From NCBI RefSeq assembly GCF_019297835.1, contig NZ_CP079203.1:1337001-1401000 (forward strand): a stretch of 64,000 nt of DNA, given 5' to 3'. The notes under the pieces are model-generated. The model was given only the letters and a program-made list of their open reading frames with translations. It made no database searches and was not told the DNA's origin. Origin of the DNA: Sphingomonas sanguinis (GTDB lineage Bacteria; Pseudomonadota; Alphaproteobacteria; Sphingomonadales; Sphingomonadaceae). This document shows, one piece after another, positions 35,627 to 44,605 of the stretch (position 1 is the first letter of the stretch; every line of letters begins with the position of its first letter). A program made the translations under genes and the position numbers.

Positions 35627-37300
35627 ATGGTAAAGCAGGCTTCCTCCTCCCGTGTCTTCCGCTCCGCCCTCGCCGCACTGGCGATCGCGCTGACCCCCGC
35701 CGCCGCCTTCGCCGATGCGCTGGTCGACAATGTGACGGGGCTGACGCTGGACAAGGATGGCAAGGTCGTCCGCTTCACCGGTCTGTTGCTGACCCCGGAC
35801 GGCAAGGTCGTGCGCCTGCTGGGCACCAAGGACAAGCGGCCCGAAAAGCTCGACTGGCGCGCGGACATGAAGGGGCGGGTCATGCTGCCCGGCTTCGTCG
35901 ATTCGCACGGGCATGTGATGGCCCTAGGGTTCCGTCAGATCGAGCTGGACCTGGCGACCACCAAGTCGCTGGACGAAGCGCGCAGCCGGATCGCGGCCTA
36001 TGTCGCGGCCAATCCGGAGCGGAAATGGATATTGGGCGGCGGCTGGAATCAGGAAAGCTGGGCGCTGGGCCGCTTCCCGACCGCTGCCGACATGGACGCC
36101 GCCGTCTCCGACCGCCCGGTCGTGATGGAGCGCGCCGATGGCCATGCGCTCTGGGCGAACAGCGCCGCGATGAAGGCGGCCGGGATCAGCGCCAAGACCG
36201 TCTCCCCCGCCGGTGGCCGGATCGAGAAGGTTGGCGGCCAGCCCTCGGGCGTGTTCGTCGATGCGGCGATGCAGCTGATCCAGAAGGCGATCCCGCAACC
36301 GCTGGCCAAGGATCGCAACGCCGCGTTCCTCAAGGCACAGAACGAATTGCTGAGCCACGGCATCACCGCGACCGCCGATATGGGCACGACGCTGGACGAG
36401 TGGATGACCTATCGTCGGATGGGCGACGCCGGAAATCTGCGCGTGCGGATCATGAGCTATGGCGGTGGCGTCGACGACACCGTGCGCATCGGCGGCACCG
36501 GACCGACGCCGTGGCTGTATAACAACAAGCTGCGGCTGGTCGGGGTGAAGCTGTACGGCGACGGCGCGCTCGGATCGCGCGGCGCCTGGCTGAAGCAGCC
36601 TTATGCCGATGCCCCCGGCCAGACCGGCCTGGGCTTCATGTCGGACGACGTGATCCGCAACCTGATGAGCCGCGCGGCGATGGACAAGTACCAGATCGCC
36701 GTCCACGCGATCGGCGACAAGGCCAATGCGCAGGTGCTCGACGCGATCGACGAGCTGGCCGAGACCTATAAGGGCGACCGGCGCTGGCGGATCGAACATG
36801 CGCAGATCGTCGATCCCGCCGACCTGCGGCGCTTCGGCAAGCATGGCATCATCGCCTCGATGCAGCCGGTGCATGAAACCAGCGACCGCCAGATGGCCGA
36901 GGCGCGGCTGGGCCCGGCGCGGCTGGCGGGCGCCTATGCCTGGAACTCGATGCTGAAGAACGGCGCGAAGCTGGTGTTCGGATCGGACTATCCGGTCGAA
37001 AGCCCCGATCCCTTTGCGGGCTGGGCGGCGGCGATCACCCGGCAAGGCCCGGACGGCCAGCCCTATGGCGGATGGCAGCCGCAGGAGATTATCGGGCGCG
37101 AGGCGGCGTGGCGCGCCTTCACCATGGACGGCGCCTATGCCGGGTTCGCGGAGGATCTGTTCGGACGACTGGGCCAGGGCCAGCAAGCGGACTTCATCAT
37201 CGTCGACCGCAATCCCCTCGACATCAACCCCAGCGAGCTGCGCGCCACCCAGGTCGAGGAAACCTGGATCGGTGGGCAGAAGGTGTGGGAGCGCCGCTGA
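35627..37300 (+). CDS. Exported amidohydrolase family protein (YtcJ-like)
   Basis: A 557-residue amidohydrolase with an N-terminal signal peptide (SALAALAIALTPAAAFA). The metal site shows the subtype pattern: HGH in LPGFVDSHGHVMALG, a lysine-type centre (VGVKLYGDGALGSRGAW), HAIGDKAN, RIEHAQIV and FGSDYPVES. This is the PF07969 type, related to YtcJ and predicted exoenzyme regulators. The substrate is unknown; hydrolysis of an amide or cyclic amide in the periplasm is likely. It is preceded by the terminator of the lipoprotein gene and appears monocistronic. Confidence 0.85.
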   Translation: MVKQASSSRVFRSALAALAIALTPAAAFADALVDNVTGLTLDKDGKVVRFTGLLLTPDGKVVRLLGTKDKRPEKLDWRADMKGRVMLPGFVDSHGHVMALGFRQIELDLATTKSLDEARSRIAAYVAANPERKWILGGGWNQESWALGRFPTAADMDAAVSDRPVVMERADGHALWANSAAMKAAGISAKTVSPAGGRIEKVGGQPSGVFVDAAMQLIQKAIPQPLAKDRNAAFLKAQNELLSHGITATADMGTTLDEWMTYRRMGDAGNLRVRIMSYGGGVDDTVRIGGTGPTPWLYNNKLRLVGVKLYGDGALGSRGAWLKQPYADAPGQTGLGFMSDDVIRNLMSRAAMDKYQIAVHAIGDKANAQVLDAIDELAETYKGDRRWRIEHAQIVDPADLRRFGKHGIIASMQPVHETSDRQMAEARLGPARLAGAYAWNSMLKNGAKLVFGSDYPVESPDPFAGWAAAITRQGPDGQPYGGWQPQEIIGREAAWRAFTMDGAYAGFAEDLFGRLGQGQQADFIIVDRNPLDINPSELRATQVEETWIGGQKVWERR

Positions 37301-37396
37301 CCGGAGCGATCGGGTCGCCCGGATCGTCACGGTTCGGGACAGTGGGCGACGGACAGGCTAATGATTTGGCAGCTTTCTCTGCCTATCGTTGCGGTC

Positions 37397-38470
37397 ATGA
37401 AACGCCATCTCCTCACGCTCGGCCTGATCGCGGCCGCCATCCCTTCGCTGGCCATTGCCTCCCCCGTGGTGGTGGGGATCGATGCGCTGAAGGAATGGAA
37501 CCTCATCGTGCTGGGCAATCTCGACTCCAGTTCGGAGGTGGAGGGGCGGACCTTTGTCGGCGGCAACCTGACCGGTAATTCCTCCAACTATCAAATCCGC
37601 TCCGTGCCGAGTTCGACCTATTCGGTACCCGGCCTGACGGTGGTCGGAGATGTGCTGGGCGGTACGAAGAACCTCAACAATGGTTCTGGTGCGCTGGTCG
37701 GCGGCAATGTCGCCAGCGGCTTCAACCTGAACGGATTGCAGACGGTGAAGGTCGGCGGGCTGCTGTCCAACACCAACATCAATCAGAATGTCGTGCAGTC
37801 GGGTCTGGGGCTGACCGATCCGGGCTTCGTCACCGGGCTGAACCAGCAAAAGGCGATGCTGGTGAGCAGCATGACCGACCTGTCGAACAGCTATGCCGCG
37901 CTGTCGGCCACGTCACAGGTTTCGATCAGCGGCAATCGCGCGACGTTCAACGCGGTCGCGGGGGCCAACGGCGTCGGGGTGTTCAACCTGACCGCCGCCG
38001 ACCTGTCGCGGTTCGGCGAGATCGCCTTCAACGCCAATGGCGCGGACACGGTGATCGTGAACGTCAGCGGCACCAATATCCGGCTGGACGACAATTTCCT
38101 CGGCGATGCGACGGGGCTGGGCCAGCATGTCATCTGGAATTTCCCCGACGCGACCAATCTGGAACTGACCACCGCCTGGAAGGGATCGGTCCTGGCGCCG
38201 AAGGCATCGGCGACGACGGGCAATTATATCGAGGGCTCGGCCGTGTTTGGCAGCTTGAAGCAGAATGGAGAGTTCCACCTGGGGACCTATATCGGCACCT
38301 ACACGCCGGGCACCTCCACGCCGCCGACCAGCTCGGGCGGGTCGTCGGGCGGGACGGGGAGCAGCGGGGGGACCCCCAAGCCGGTGCCGGAGCCTGCCAG
38401 CATGGCGCTGATGGCGGGGGGCTTGGCGCTTTTGGTCCTGGCGTTGCGGCGGCGGCGGGTGGTGGCCTGA
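37397..38470 (+). CDS. Choice-of-anchor A family protein with PEP-CTERM sorting signal
   Basis: A 357-residue secreted protein. A signal peptide (MKRHLLTLGLIAAAIPSLAIA) precedes a choice-of-anchor A domain (about 25-300; ALKEWNLIVLGNLDSSSEVEGRTFVGGNL, LVGGNVASGFN). A Gly/Ser/Thr linker leads to PEP-CTERM: VPEPASMALMAGG, a hydrophobic helix and RRRR. Such proteins are cut and anchored by exosortase EpsH/XrtA and often belong to exopolysaccharide-linked surface systems; no exosortase is encoded in this window. The start is the ATG at 37397. Confidence 0.88.
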   Translation: MKRHLLTLGLIAAAIPSLAIASPVVVGIDALKEWNLIVLGNLDSSSEVEGRTFVGGNLTGNSSNYQIRSVPSSTYSVPGLTVVGDVLGGTKNLNNGSGALVGGNVASGFNLNGLQTVKVGGLLSNTNINQNVVQSGLGLTDPGFVTGLNQQKAMLVSSMTDLSNSYAALSATSQVSISGNRATFNAVAGANGVGVFNLTAADLSRFGEIAFNANGADTVIVNVSGTNIRLDDNFLGDATGLGQHVIWNFPDATNLELTTAWKGSVLAPKASATTGNYIEGSAVFGSLKQNGEFHLGTYIGTYTPGTSTPPTSSGGSSGGTGSSGGTPKPVPEPASMALMAGGLALLVLALRRRRVVA

Positions 38471-38500
38471 GTTGGTTTGGCCGGGGCGGGTTTGGGGCTT

Positions 38501-38585
38501 GGCCTTCGACTTCGCTCAGGCTGAACGGATGTTGTGTTCTGGTTCTTGTCCCTCGCTCCGTTCAGCCTGAGCGACGTCGAAGGCC
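38501..38585. repeat. Intergenic inverted repeat, family D copy 1
   Basis: Left arm begins GGCCTTCGACTTCGCTCAGG and the right arm is its complement with one substitution (GCGACGTCG). It lies between the convergent PEP-CTERM and ctrA genes. Four other copies occur at 43.0, 45.0, 46.8 and 54.3 kb. Confidence 0.9.
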
Positions 38586-38601
38586 AAGGGAATCGCCCAA
38601 G

Positions 38602-38637
38602 AAAAAAGGCCGATCCGCGCCCCCGCGAACCGGCCTA
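38602..38637 (-). terminator. Intrinsic terminator downstream of ctrA
   Basis: On the minus strand, AGGCCG ... CGGCCT with an inner CGCG/CGCG stem is followed by TTTTTTC, 23 bp beyond the ctrA stop. Confidence 0.85.
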
Positions 38638-38659
38638 TTCCCTGACGATCGACGACAGA

Positions 38660-39361
38660 TCAGGCGACTTCGGCCTGCTCCACCTCGTCGGGCTCGCGCA
38701 GCACATAACCGCGGCCCCAGACCGTCTCGATATAATTCTCGCCGTCACAGGCTAGGCTGAGCTTCTTGCGCAGCTTGCAGATGAAGACGTCGATGATCTT
38801 CAATTCCGGCTCGTCCATCCCGCCATAGAGATGGTTCAGGAACATTTCCTTGGTCAGCGTCGTGCCCTTGCGGAGCGAGAGCAGCTCCAGCATGGCATAT
38901 TCCTTGCCGGTCAGGTGGACGCGAGCATTGTCGACCTCGACCGTCTTGGCGTCCAAGTTGACCGCCAGCTTGCCGGTGCGGATGATCGACTGCGAATGGC
39001 CCTTGGACCGGCGGACGACGGCGTGGATGCGCGCGATCAGTTCCTCGCGGTGGAAGGGCTTGGTGACGTAATCGTCGGCGCCGAAGCCGAAGCTGCGCAC
39101 CTTGGAATCCATCTCGTTGATCCCTGACAGGATCAGCACCGGGGTCGAGACGCGCGCGACGCGCAGGCGCTTGAGCACGTCGTAACCGTGCATGTCGGGC
39201 AGGTTCAGGTCGAGCAGGATGATATCGTAATCATACAGCTTGCCCAGATCGAGACCTTCTTCACCCAGGTCGGTCGTGTAGACGTTGAAACCTTCGCTGC
39301 CGAGCATCAGCTCGATCGCCTTGGCCGTCGTCGGTTCATCCTCGATCAGCAATACGCGCAT
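38660..39361 (-). CDS. ctrA: Cell cycle response regulator CtrA
   Basis: A 233-residue OmpR-family response regulator. The receiver (1-120) has acidic residues D8/E9, phospho-acceptor D51 ([18 protein letters not shown]) and K104-type lysine ([11 protein letters not shown]). The DNA-binding winged helix (130-228; [48 protein letters not shown]) is the CtrA signature. It controls cell division, flagella and replication genes in alphaproteobacteria. The start is ATG 39361. The upstream region holds a CtrA-box-like site and a GANTC site, consistent with cell-cycle autoregulation. Confidence 0.95.
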   Translation of the reverse strand: MRVLLIEDEPTTAKAIELMLGSEGFNVYTTDLGEEGLDLGKLYDYDIILLDLNLPDMHGYDVLKRLRVARVSTPVLILSGINEMDSKVRSFGFGADDYVTKPFHREELIARIHAVVRRSKGHSQSIIRTGKLAVNLDAKTVEVDNARVHLTGKEYAMLELLSLRKGTTLTKEMFLNHLYGGMDEPELKIIDVFICKLRKKLSLACDGENYIETVWGRGYVLREPDEVEQAEVA

Positions 39362-39450
39362 CGACAGTCCCCATTTGCGAGTGATCGCCCCCCTTGCCCC
39401 GGCGACCTGACACTCCAATCATTAACCAATGTGGATGTGAACGTAAAAGG

Positions 39451-39480
39451 TTAATTCGTCCCTAACCCGGATCATGATTC
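39451..39480. promoter_or_regulatory. CtrA-box-like site (TTAA-N7-CTAA) and GANTC near the ctrA promoter
   Basis: TTAA TTCGTCC CTAA (39451-39465) differs at one base from the CtrA consensus TTAA-N7-TTAA. A GATTC methylation site (GANTC, CcrM) lies at 39476-39480. Both are about 90-120 bp before the ctrA start, at the end of the upstream gene. In Caulobacter the same elements drive ctrA autoregulation. Confidence 0.6.
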
Positions 39481-40556
39481 TCTTGTTTCATGCGGGCGCC
39501 GGGACCGAGCAGACTTTGATGTTCCACGGCCGGAATATTTTCGCCCAGAACTTCGCGCAGATACAGGCTGCGGATCAGCGTAAACATGACGATCAACAAC
39601 GCGGCTGAGAAGAATAGTCCGAACAGACCGAAGATCGTGCCGATGCCGATAATGGCGAACAGGGTGACGGCGGGCGGGATCGCGACGACTCGGCTGGTGA
39701 CGAAGGGGGTGATCGCATTGGTCTGGACCAGACGGACGACCGCGAAGGTGATGAGCGTGCCGATGATCGCACCGTTCCCACCCTGCGCCGCCAGACCGAG
39801 CGCGGGCAGCATCGCGGCGATCGGCCCGACATAGGGCACGAACTCACTCAACCCCGTCAGCAGCCCCAGCGCGGCGGCCGATGGAACGCCCGCGATCGCC
39901 AGCCCGACCCCGACCAGCACGCCCATCGTCGTCATCTGGATCAGCTGCGCCCGCAGCCACAGCCGTAGCGTCGATCCGGTATCGAACAGCGCATCCTCCA
40001 TGGCGGGGCGCATCGACCGGGGGATCAACAGCAGGAAACCGCGCTCATAGATTTTCGGATCGGCAGCGAAGAACAGCGCACCGACCAGCAGCAACAGGCA
40101 GTTGAGCACGAACTCGCCCGCCCCGGAAACGAGACCGCCGATGTCGCGCGCCACGCGGCTGCCCGCAAAGGCGGCACGCACCGCGTCAACCACCTTGGCA
40201 CCGACCGGCGATTGCGACGCCCAGGCGGCCAGTTGGTCGATCAGCAGCGGCAATTGCGTGACCAGCGTGTTCAATTGCTGGCGAAAGGCGACGCCGAACA
40301 GCCAGGCGAGGAAGCCCAGCACCGCCAGCACGGTCGCGATCGACAGGGTCAGCGAACGCTTCGGCCCGATCGGCAGGTGATCGGCATAGAGGTCGGCAAT
40401 GGCATGGATGACGATCGCGCCCAGGATCGACCCGAAGGCCAGGATCAACAGGTCGCCCGCGCGGAACAGCGCGGCGGTGACGGCCAGGATCAGCAGGGTC
40501 AGGATGATGCGGCGGATGAAACGCGCATCGCTTTCGTCGGGACGCAGCCGGTTCAT
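39462..40556 (-). CDS. AI-2E transporter family membrane protein
   Basis: A 364-residue polytopic protein of the AI-2E/PerM family. Hydrophobic helices near the N-terminus (FIRRIILTLLILAVTAALF, LLILAFGSILGAIVIHAI) and the middle (GVLVGVGLAIAGVPSAAALGLLTGLSEFVPYVGPIAAMLPALGLA) carry the conserved family segment before the last helices. Substrates are unclear; members include antiporters as well as TqsA. Its ATG at 40556 overlaps the LysR gene stop. It is followed by ctrA after about 100 bp. Confidence 0.85.
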   Translation of the reverse strand: MNRLRPDESDARFIRRIILTLLILAVTAALFRAGDLLILAFGSILGAIVIHAIADLYADHLPIGPKRSLTLSIATVLAVLGFLAWLFGVAFRQQLNTLVTQLPLLIDQLAAWASQSPVGAKVVDAVRAAFAGSRVARDIGGLVSGAGEFVLNCLLLLVGALFFAADPKIYERGFLLLIPRSMRPAMEDALFDTGSTLRLWLRAQLIQMTTMGVLVGVGLAIAGVPSAAALGLLTGLSEFVPYVGPIAAMLPALGLAAQGGNGAIIGTLITFAVVRLVQTNAITPFVTSRVVAIPPAVTLFAIIGIGTIFGLFGLFFSAALLIVMFTLIRSLYLREVLGENIPAVEHQSLLGPGARMKQENHDPG

Positions 40557-41476
40557 CGCGCACCCTCCCCTGCCCGCGCCGCCATGCAAGGATCGCGCAC
40601 CCGATCAGCCAGCCAGGCGATCAGCGCCTCGACACGGGCGGGGCGCAACGGGCTTGGCGGGGTCAGCAGGTGCAGCCCGACCGGTGGCGGCGTCCAGTCC
40701 TCCAGGATCGCGACCGCGCGGCCCGAGGCGAGATGAGGCCCGATGATGAAGCCCGGCAGCCGCGCGATGCCCAGCCCCGCGACCACGGCGGGGACCAGCG
40801 CGTCGCCGCTATTCGCGGTCAGCGGCCCCTGTGGCCGGACGGAGACTTCCGCGCCGCCGGGGTGGCGGAAGCGCCAGGGGCCGGTGATGTTGGAATAGCC
40901 CAGCAGCCGGTGCTCGCCCAGTTCGTTGGGATGGGTCGGCGTGCCATGCTCGGCCAGATAGGCGGGTGAGGCGATGATATGCGTCGAAATGCCGCACAGC
41001 CGCCGCGCGCGCAGCGAGCTGTCGGGCAGATCGGCGATGCGCAGCGCGATGTCATAGCCTTCCGCGACGATATCGACGCGTGCGTCGGACAGGCTCAGCT
41101 CGATCTCGATCCCCGGATGCGCGGCCAGGAAGTCGGCGATGACCGGCGCGATATTGGCGACCCCGAACGACATGGGCGCGGCCAGCCGGATGCGACCCGC
41201 AGGCGCACTGGCGGCGTCGCGCGCGGCTTCCTCGGCGGCGCGGGCTTCGGCCAGGATGCGTGCGGCATGCTCGGCGAGCGGCTTGCCCGCCTCGGTCAGC
41301 GCCAGACGGCGCGAGGTGCGGTGGAACAGCGACTGGTTGAGCTGCGCCTCCAGCCGGGTGATCGCCTTGGAGACGGTGGCCTTGGACAGACCGATCGCAT
41401 CGGCGGCGGCGCTGAACGATCGATGCTCGACCACGGCGGCGAAAATCGCCCAGGCTTCCAGATCCGGCAGACGCAT
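40553..41476 (-). CDS. LysR-type regulator, divergent from pirin-wrbA
   Basis: A 307-residue LysR regulator. The helix-turn-helix (DLEAWAIFAAVVEHRSFSAAADAIGLSKATVSKAITRLE) leads to a periplasmic-binding-like effector domain (about 90-300). The start at ATG 41476 (MRLPDLE) is preferred to a GTG two codons earlier. The gene is divergent from a pirin and WrbA pair, so it likely regulates them in response to quinone or oxidative stress. It is translationally coupled to the AI-2E family gene downstream (ATGA). Confidence 0.9.
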   Translation of the reverse strand: MRLPDLEAWAIFAAVVEHRSFSAAADAIGLSKATVSKAITRLEAQLNQSLFHRTSRRLALTEAGKPLAEHAARILAEARAAEEAARDAASAPAGRIRLAAPMSFGVANIAPVIADFLAAHPGIEIELSLSDARVDIVAEGYDIALRIADLPDSSLRARRLCGISTHIIASPAYLAEHGTPTHPNELGEHRLLGYSNITGPWRFRHPGGAEVSVRPQGPLTANSGDALVPAVVAGLGIARLPGFIIGPHLASGRAVAILEDWTPPPVGLHLLTPPSPLRPARVEALIAWLADRVRDPCMAARAGEGAR

Positions 41477-41538
41477 CGACACCCCTCATGCCACTCGCGC
41501 GACCCGGAAGCGGTTCGGCTTCGCGCTACAATGAACGT

Positions 41539-41570
41539 GGAAACGATCGGTTTCCAGCGTTTCCGTTTAC
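41539..41570. promoter_or_regulatory. LysR operator candidate: GGAAAC-N5-GTTTCC palindrome plus direct repeats
   Basis: GGAAAC GATCG GTTTCC (41539-41555) is a perfect 17-bp palindrome. The half-site GTTTCC repeats at 41559 and GTTTAC at 41565. It lies in the divergent gap between the LysR gene and the pirin gene, 48-79 bp before the pirin start. This is the expected position for LysR recognition and activation sites. Confidence 0.7.
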
Positions 41571-41617
41571 GTGCTCCCGATCGGCCCTATCTTGTGGGCA
41601 ACCAAGGGAGAAATTCC

Positions 41618-42340
41618 ATGACTGCCACTACTATTGAGAAGGGCATCGACCGCCGCAGCTTCGAAAGCCTGGGTCACGCCAATCATGGCTGGCTGGACGC
41701 GCGGCACCATTTCTCGTTCGCCAATTATTACGATCCGGCCCGAATGGGCTGGGGCGCGATCCGGGTGTGGAATGACGACGTCATCGCCCCGAACGCAGGT
41801 TTTCCGCCCCACCCCCATGCCGACATGGAGATCATCACCTATGTCCGCACCGGCGCGATCACCCATCAGGACTCGATGGGCAATGTCGGCCGCACCGCGG
41901 CGGGCGACGTGCAGGTGATGAGCGCTGGCTCGGGCGTGCGCCACGCCGAATATAATCTCGAGTCCGAGCCGACGACGTTGTTCCAGATTTGGATCGAGCC
42001 GCGCAGCCGGGGCGGCCAGCCGAGCTGGGGCGCCAAGCCTTTCCCCAAGGGCGAACGCTCGGGCAAGTTCGTGACGCTGGCGAGCGGCTTCGACGAGGAT
42101 GGCGATACGCTCCGCATCCGTGCCGATGCGCGGGTGCTGGGCGCGACGCTGCGTGCCGGGGAAAGCCTGGAGCACACAGTCGGCGAGGGTCGTCACGCCT
42201 ATCTCGTCCCCGCCACCGGGCGGATCGAAATCGACGGTGTGCCGTTCGCGGCTCGGGACGGTGCGGCGCTGTCTGGTGGTCGGACCGTGACGATCACGGC
42301 GATCGAGGATGCCGAGATCGTTCTGGTCGATTCCGAATAA
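41618..42340 (+). CDS. Pirin family protein
   Basis: A 240-residue bicupin pirin. The N-terminal cupin has the metal-binding set [13 protein letters not shown] (two His and Glu) and SGVRHAEYN; the C-terminal cupin (about 150-235) lacks a full metal site. Some pirins are quercetin 2,3-dioxygenases, others redox or transcription cofactors. It is the first gene of the pirin-wrbA operon, started at ATG 41618 after AAGGGAG, opposite a LysR gene. Confidence 0.9.
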   Translation: MTATTIEKGIDRRSFESLGHANHGWLDARHHFSFANYYDPARMGWGAIRVWNDDVIAPNAGFPPHPHADMEIITYVRTGAITHQDSMGNVGRTAAGDVQVMSAGSGVRHAEYNLESEPTTLFQIWIEPRSRGGQPSWGAKPFPKGERSGKFVTLASGFDEDGDTLRIRADARVLGATLRAGESLEHTVGEGRHAYLVPATGRIEIDGVPFAARDGAALSGGRTVTITAIEDAEIVLVDSE

Positions 42341-42369
42341 GTTCGTTTTTCTCGAAGGGAGTAACTGAC

Positions 42370-42972
42370 ATGGCCAAGGTTCTGGTCCTTTATTATTCGT
42401 CCTACGGCCATATCGAGCAGATGGCCGACGCCATCGCCGAGGGCGCGCGTGCCGGTGGCGCCGAGGTGGACATCCGTCGCGTCGCCGAAACCGCCCCGCC
42501 CGAGGTGGTCGCCGCCGCGCACTTCAAGACCGACACCGCGCACCCCGAGATCGAGGGTCCCGACGCGCTGACCAACTATGACGCGATCATCGTCGGCACG
42601 CCGACCCGCTATGGCCGGATGGCCAGCCAGATGGCGGCCTTCTGGGACACCACCGGCGGCGTCTGGATGCGCGGGGGTCTGGTCGGCAAGGTCGGCGGCG
42701 CCTTCACCTCGACCGCCAGCCAGCATGGCGGGCAGGAAACGACCCTGTTCTCGGTGCTGACCAACCTGATCCACCATGGCATGACCATCGTCGGGCTGGA
42801 TTACGGCTTTCAGGGCCAGATGGGCGTCAAGGAAGTCCATGGCGGCACGCCCTATGGCGCGTCGACGCTGGCGGACGGCGACGGCAGCCGCCAGCCGAGC
42901 CAGGTCGATCTGGACGGTGCCCGCTATCAGGGCAAGCGCATCGCCGAGACGGCCGCCAAGCTGTTCGGGTGA
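42370..42972 (+). CDS. wrbA: NAD(P)H:quinone oxidoreductase WrbA
   Basis: A 200-residue flavodoxin-like protein. The FMN phosphate loop is [13 protein letters not shown], and [38 protein letters not shown] and GHGG-type [14 protein letters not shown] segments are characteristic of WrbA. It reduces quinones by two electrons, avoiding radicals. A good ribosome site (AAGGGAG) lies upstream; the pirin gene ends 29 bp before it. A terminator follows. Confidence 0.95.
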   Translation: MAKVLVLYYSSYGHIEQMADAIAEGARAGGAEVDIRRVAETAPPEVVAAAHFKTDTAHPEIEGPDALTNYDAIIVGTPTRYGRMASQMAAFWDTTGGVWMRGGLVGKVGGAFTSTASQHGGQETTLFSVLTNLIHHGMTIVGLDYGFQGQMGVKEVHGGTPYGASTLADGDGSRQPSQVDLDGARYQGKRIAETAAKLFG

Positions 42973-42980
42973 TCGGAGGA

Positions 42981-43009
42981 CGGGGGCGCCGATGGGTGCC
43001 CCCGTTTTT
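42981..43009 (+). terminator. Intrinsic terminator of the pirin-wrbA operon
   Basis: CGGGGGCGCC and GGGTGCCCCCG form a 10-bp stem around a short loop, followed by TTTTT, 8 bp beyond the wrbA stop. Confidence 0.85.
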
Positions 43010-43025
43010 CGCGGGCGCTGGGCGT

Positions 43026-43110
43026 GGCCTTCGACTTCGCTCAGGCTGAACGGAGGTTAGGGATTAGGGTACCTCCCAACAGCCGTTCAGCCTGAGCGAA
43101 GTCGAAGGCC
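43026..43110. repeat. Intergenic inverted repeat, family D copy 2
   Basis: Arms GGCCTTCGACTTCGCTCAGG and its complement separated by about 30 bp. It lies between wrbA and the convergent VanY-type gene, beside a true terminator. Confidence 0.9.
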
Positions 43111-43120
43111 AAGGAAATCC

Positions 43121-43903
43121 CTATCGCCGCCGCCCCTTCTTCTTCACCGGCGCAGGCGGAGCCGCCACCGGAACCACCGGCAAAGGCGGCTGGCTCGTCA
43201 CCACGACCTTCAACGGATCGCGTATCCCCGGCTCGGCCGGAAACTGCGCGCGCGCCTTGGCGAAGATCGCCCGCGCCTGCATCGCGCCCGGCTCGGCAAG
43301 GCTAGTCCCGACCCAACGCCAGTGCCACGGCTCCCACTTCACCCGCTGCTTGTTACCCGCCGGAAAACTCATCTCGAAGCCGAAGCGCCGCGCATTGGCG
43401 ATCAGCCAGCGCGCCGCCGGAGAGGCCGCCATGCACGCCTCGGCATCCGGGCAGCTATGCGCGGGGCGCACCGCGAAGTCGATCGCATAGCCGGTCGCGT
43501 GCTCGCTATGCCCCGCAGGCGCCACCGATATGGCGCGCTCGGCGGCGGAGACACCACGATCACGGCAGAAGATGTTGCGCTGGCGGGCGACCTCGCGGTG
43601 GCAGGATAGCCCGCGTGGCTCGCCGCCGACCGAGGGATCGGCCCTCGCCGCATCAAGCAGGCGTTGCAGATCCCCCAGCATCGCCCGGTGAACCCGGCAA
43701 TAGGGCTTGAGCCCGAACCCGGCGGGCGCGGGCACGATGTCCTGGGGCGAGGCGTCGCCATAGGGGAAATGGCCCGCCACGCGGCCATCGGGGCCGGGCG
43801 GCGGCAGCGCGCCGTCGCAGGACTGCGCCTGGACCGCCACCGGCAGCACGGCGAACATCAGCAGCGCCAGAAAGCGCAGGAAAGCGGCAGGAGCGGTCGA
43901 CAT
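43121..43903 (-). CDS. Exported M15B D,D-/L,D-peptidase (VanY-like)
   Basis: A 260-residue secreted peptidase. A signal peptide (MSTAPAAFLRFLALLMFAVLPVAVQAQ) is followed by an M15B domain with zinc ligands H135 and D142 (SEHATGYAIDF) and H194, and catalytic E191 (WEPWHWRW). It likely trims peptidoglycan stem peptides at the D-Ala end. The C-terminus is a Pro-rich tail ending KKKGRRR. The start at 43903 is chosen as the signal-peptide start; a longer frame upstream is antisense to the RluA gene. It diverges from that gene. Confidence 0.88.
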   Translation of the reverse strand: MSTAPAAFLRFLALLMFAVLPVAVQAQSCDGALPPPGPDGRVAGHFPYGDASPQDIVPAPAGFGLKPYCRVHRAMLGDLQRLLDAARADPSVGGEPRGLSCHREVARQRNIFCRDRGVSAAERAISVAPAGHSEHATGYAIDFAVRPAHSCPDAEACMAASPAARWLIANARRFGFEMSFPAGNKQRVKWEPWHWRWVGTSLAEPGAMQARAIFAKARAQFPAEPGIRDPLKVVVTSQPPLPVVPVAAPPAPVKKKGRRR

Positions 43904-43952
43904 GACGCGCGCGGCTCTGGCATGTCGGCGCGCGCGGTGGCAAGGGAGCGTG

Positions 43953-44594
43953 ATGCACGGAGATCGCGTTCTATTCATCGACGGCGAAGCGCTGGTAATC
44001 GACAAACCGGCGGGCTTGCCCGTGGATCGGCCCCGCAACGGGTCGATCAGCCTCGAAAACCATCTGGAATCGCTGAAGTTCGGCTTCAAACGCTGGCCCC
44101 ATGCGGTCCATCGGCTCGACCGGGACACCAGCGGCTGCCTGCTCCTGTCGCGCAATCCCAAGGCCCATGCCCGTTTTCAGCAGGCGTTCGAGGCCGGGCT
44201 GGTCGAGAAGCGATACCTCGCGGTGCTGAACGGTCTGGTCGAGGGAGAGGGCATGATCGACCTGCCCCTCGCCAAGGTCTCGACGATCGAGGAAGGCTGG
44301 CGGATGGTCGCCGATCCGGCGGGCAAGTCCGCGCGGACCGGCTGGCGTGCGCTGCGCCGTGAGGATGGGCGCACGCTGGTCGAATTCCGCCCCGAAACCG
44401 GGCGCACGCACCAGATTCGCGTCCACGCCGCCACGGGTCTTGAGGCGCCGGTCATCGGCGATCCGGTTTACGGCGCAGGCGAGCCGGGGGGCATGTTGCT
44501 CCACGCCGCCAGCCTGACCGTACCGCGCGGCGAGAAAGACCCGATCACCGCCGAGGCGCCGATCCCCGAACGCTTCGGCATCTTCCAGAACTAG
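43953..44594 (+). CDS. RluA family pseudouridine synthase
   Basis: A 213-residue enzyme of the RluA class, with catalytic D56 in HRLDRDTSG. The later LVEFRPETGRTHQIRVH motif and GDPVYG are also diagnostic. It isomerises uridine in rRNA or tRNA. No S4 domain is present, so it resembles short single-domain family members. The start is ATG 43953; a GTG one codon upstream is also possible. It is followed 11 bp later by arfB. Confidence 0.9.
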   Translation: MHGDRVLFIDGEALVIDKPAGLPVDRPRNGSISLENHLESLKFGFKRWPHAVHRLDRDTSGCLLLSRNPKAHARFQQAFEAGLVEKRYLAVLNGLVEGEGMIDLPLAKVSTIEEGWRMVADPAGKSARTGWRALRREDGRTLVEFRPETGRTHQIRVHAATGLEAPVIGDPVYGAGEPGGMLLHAASLTVPRGEKDPITAEAPIPERFGIFQN

Positions 44595-44605
44595 GCGGAC
44601 GTGCG

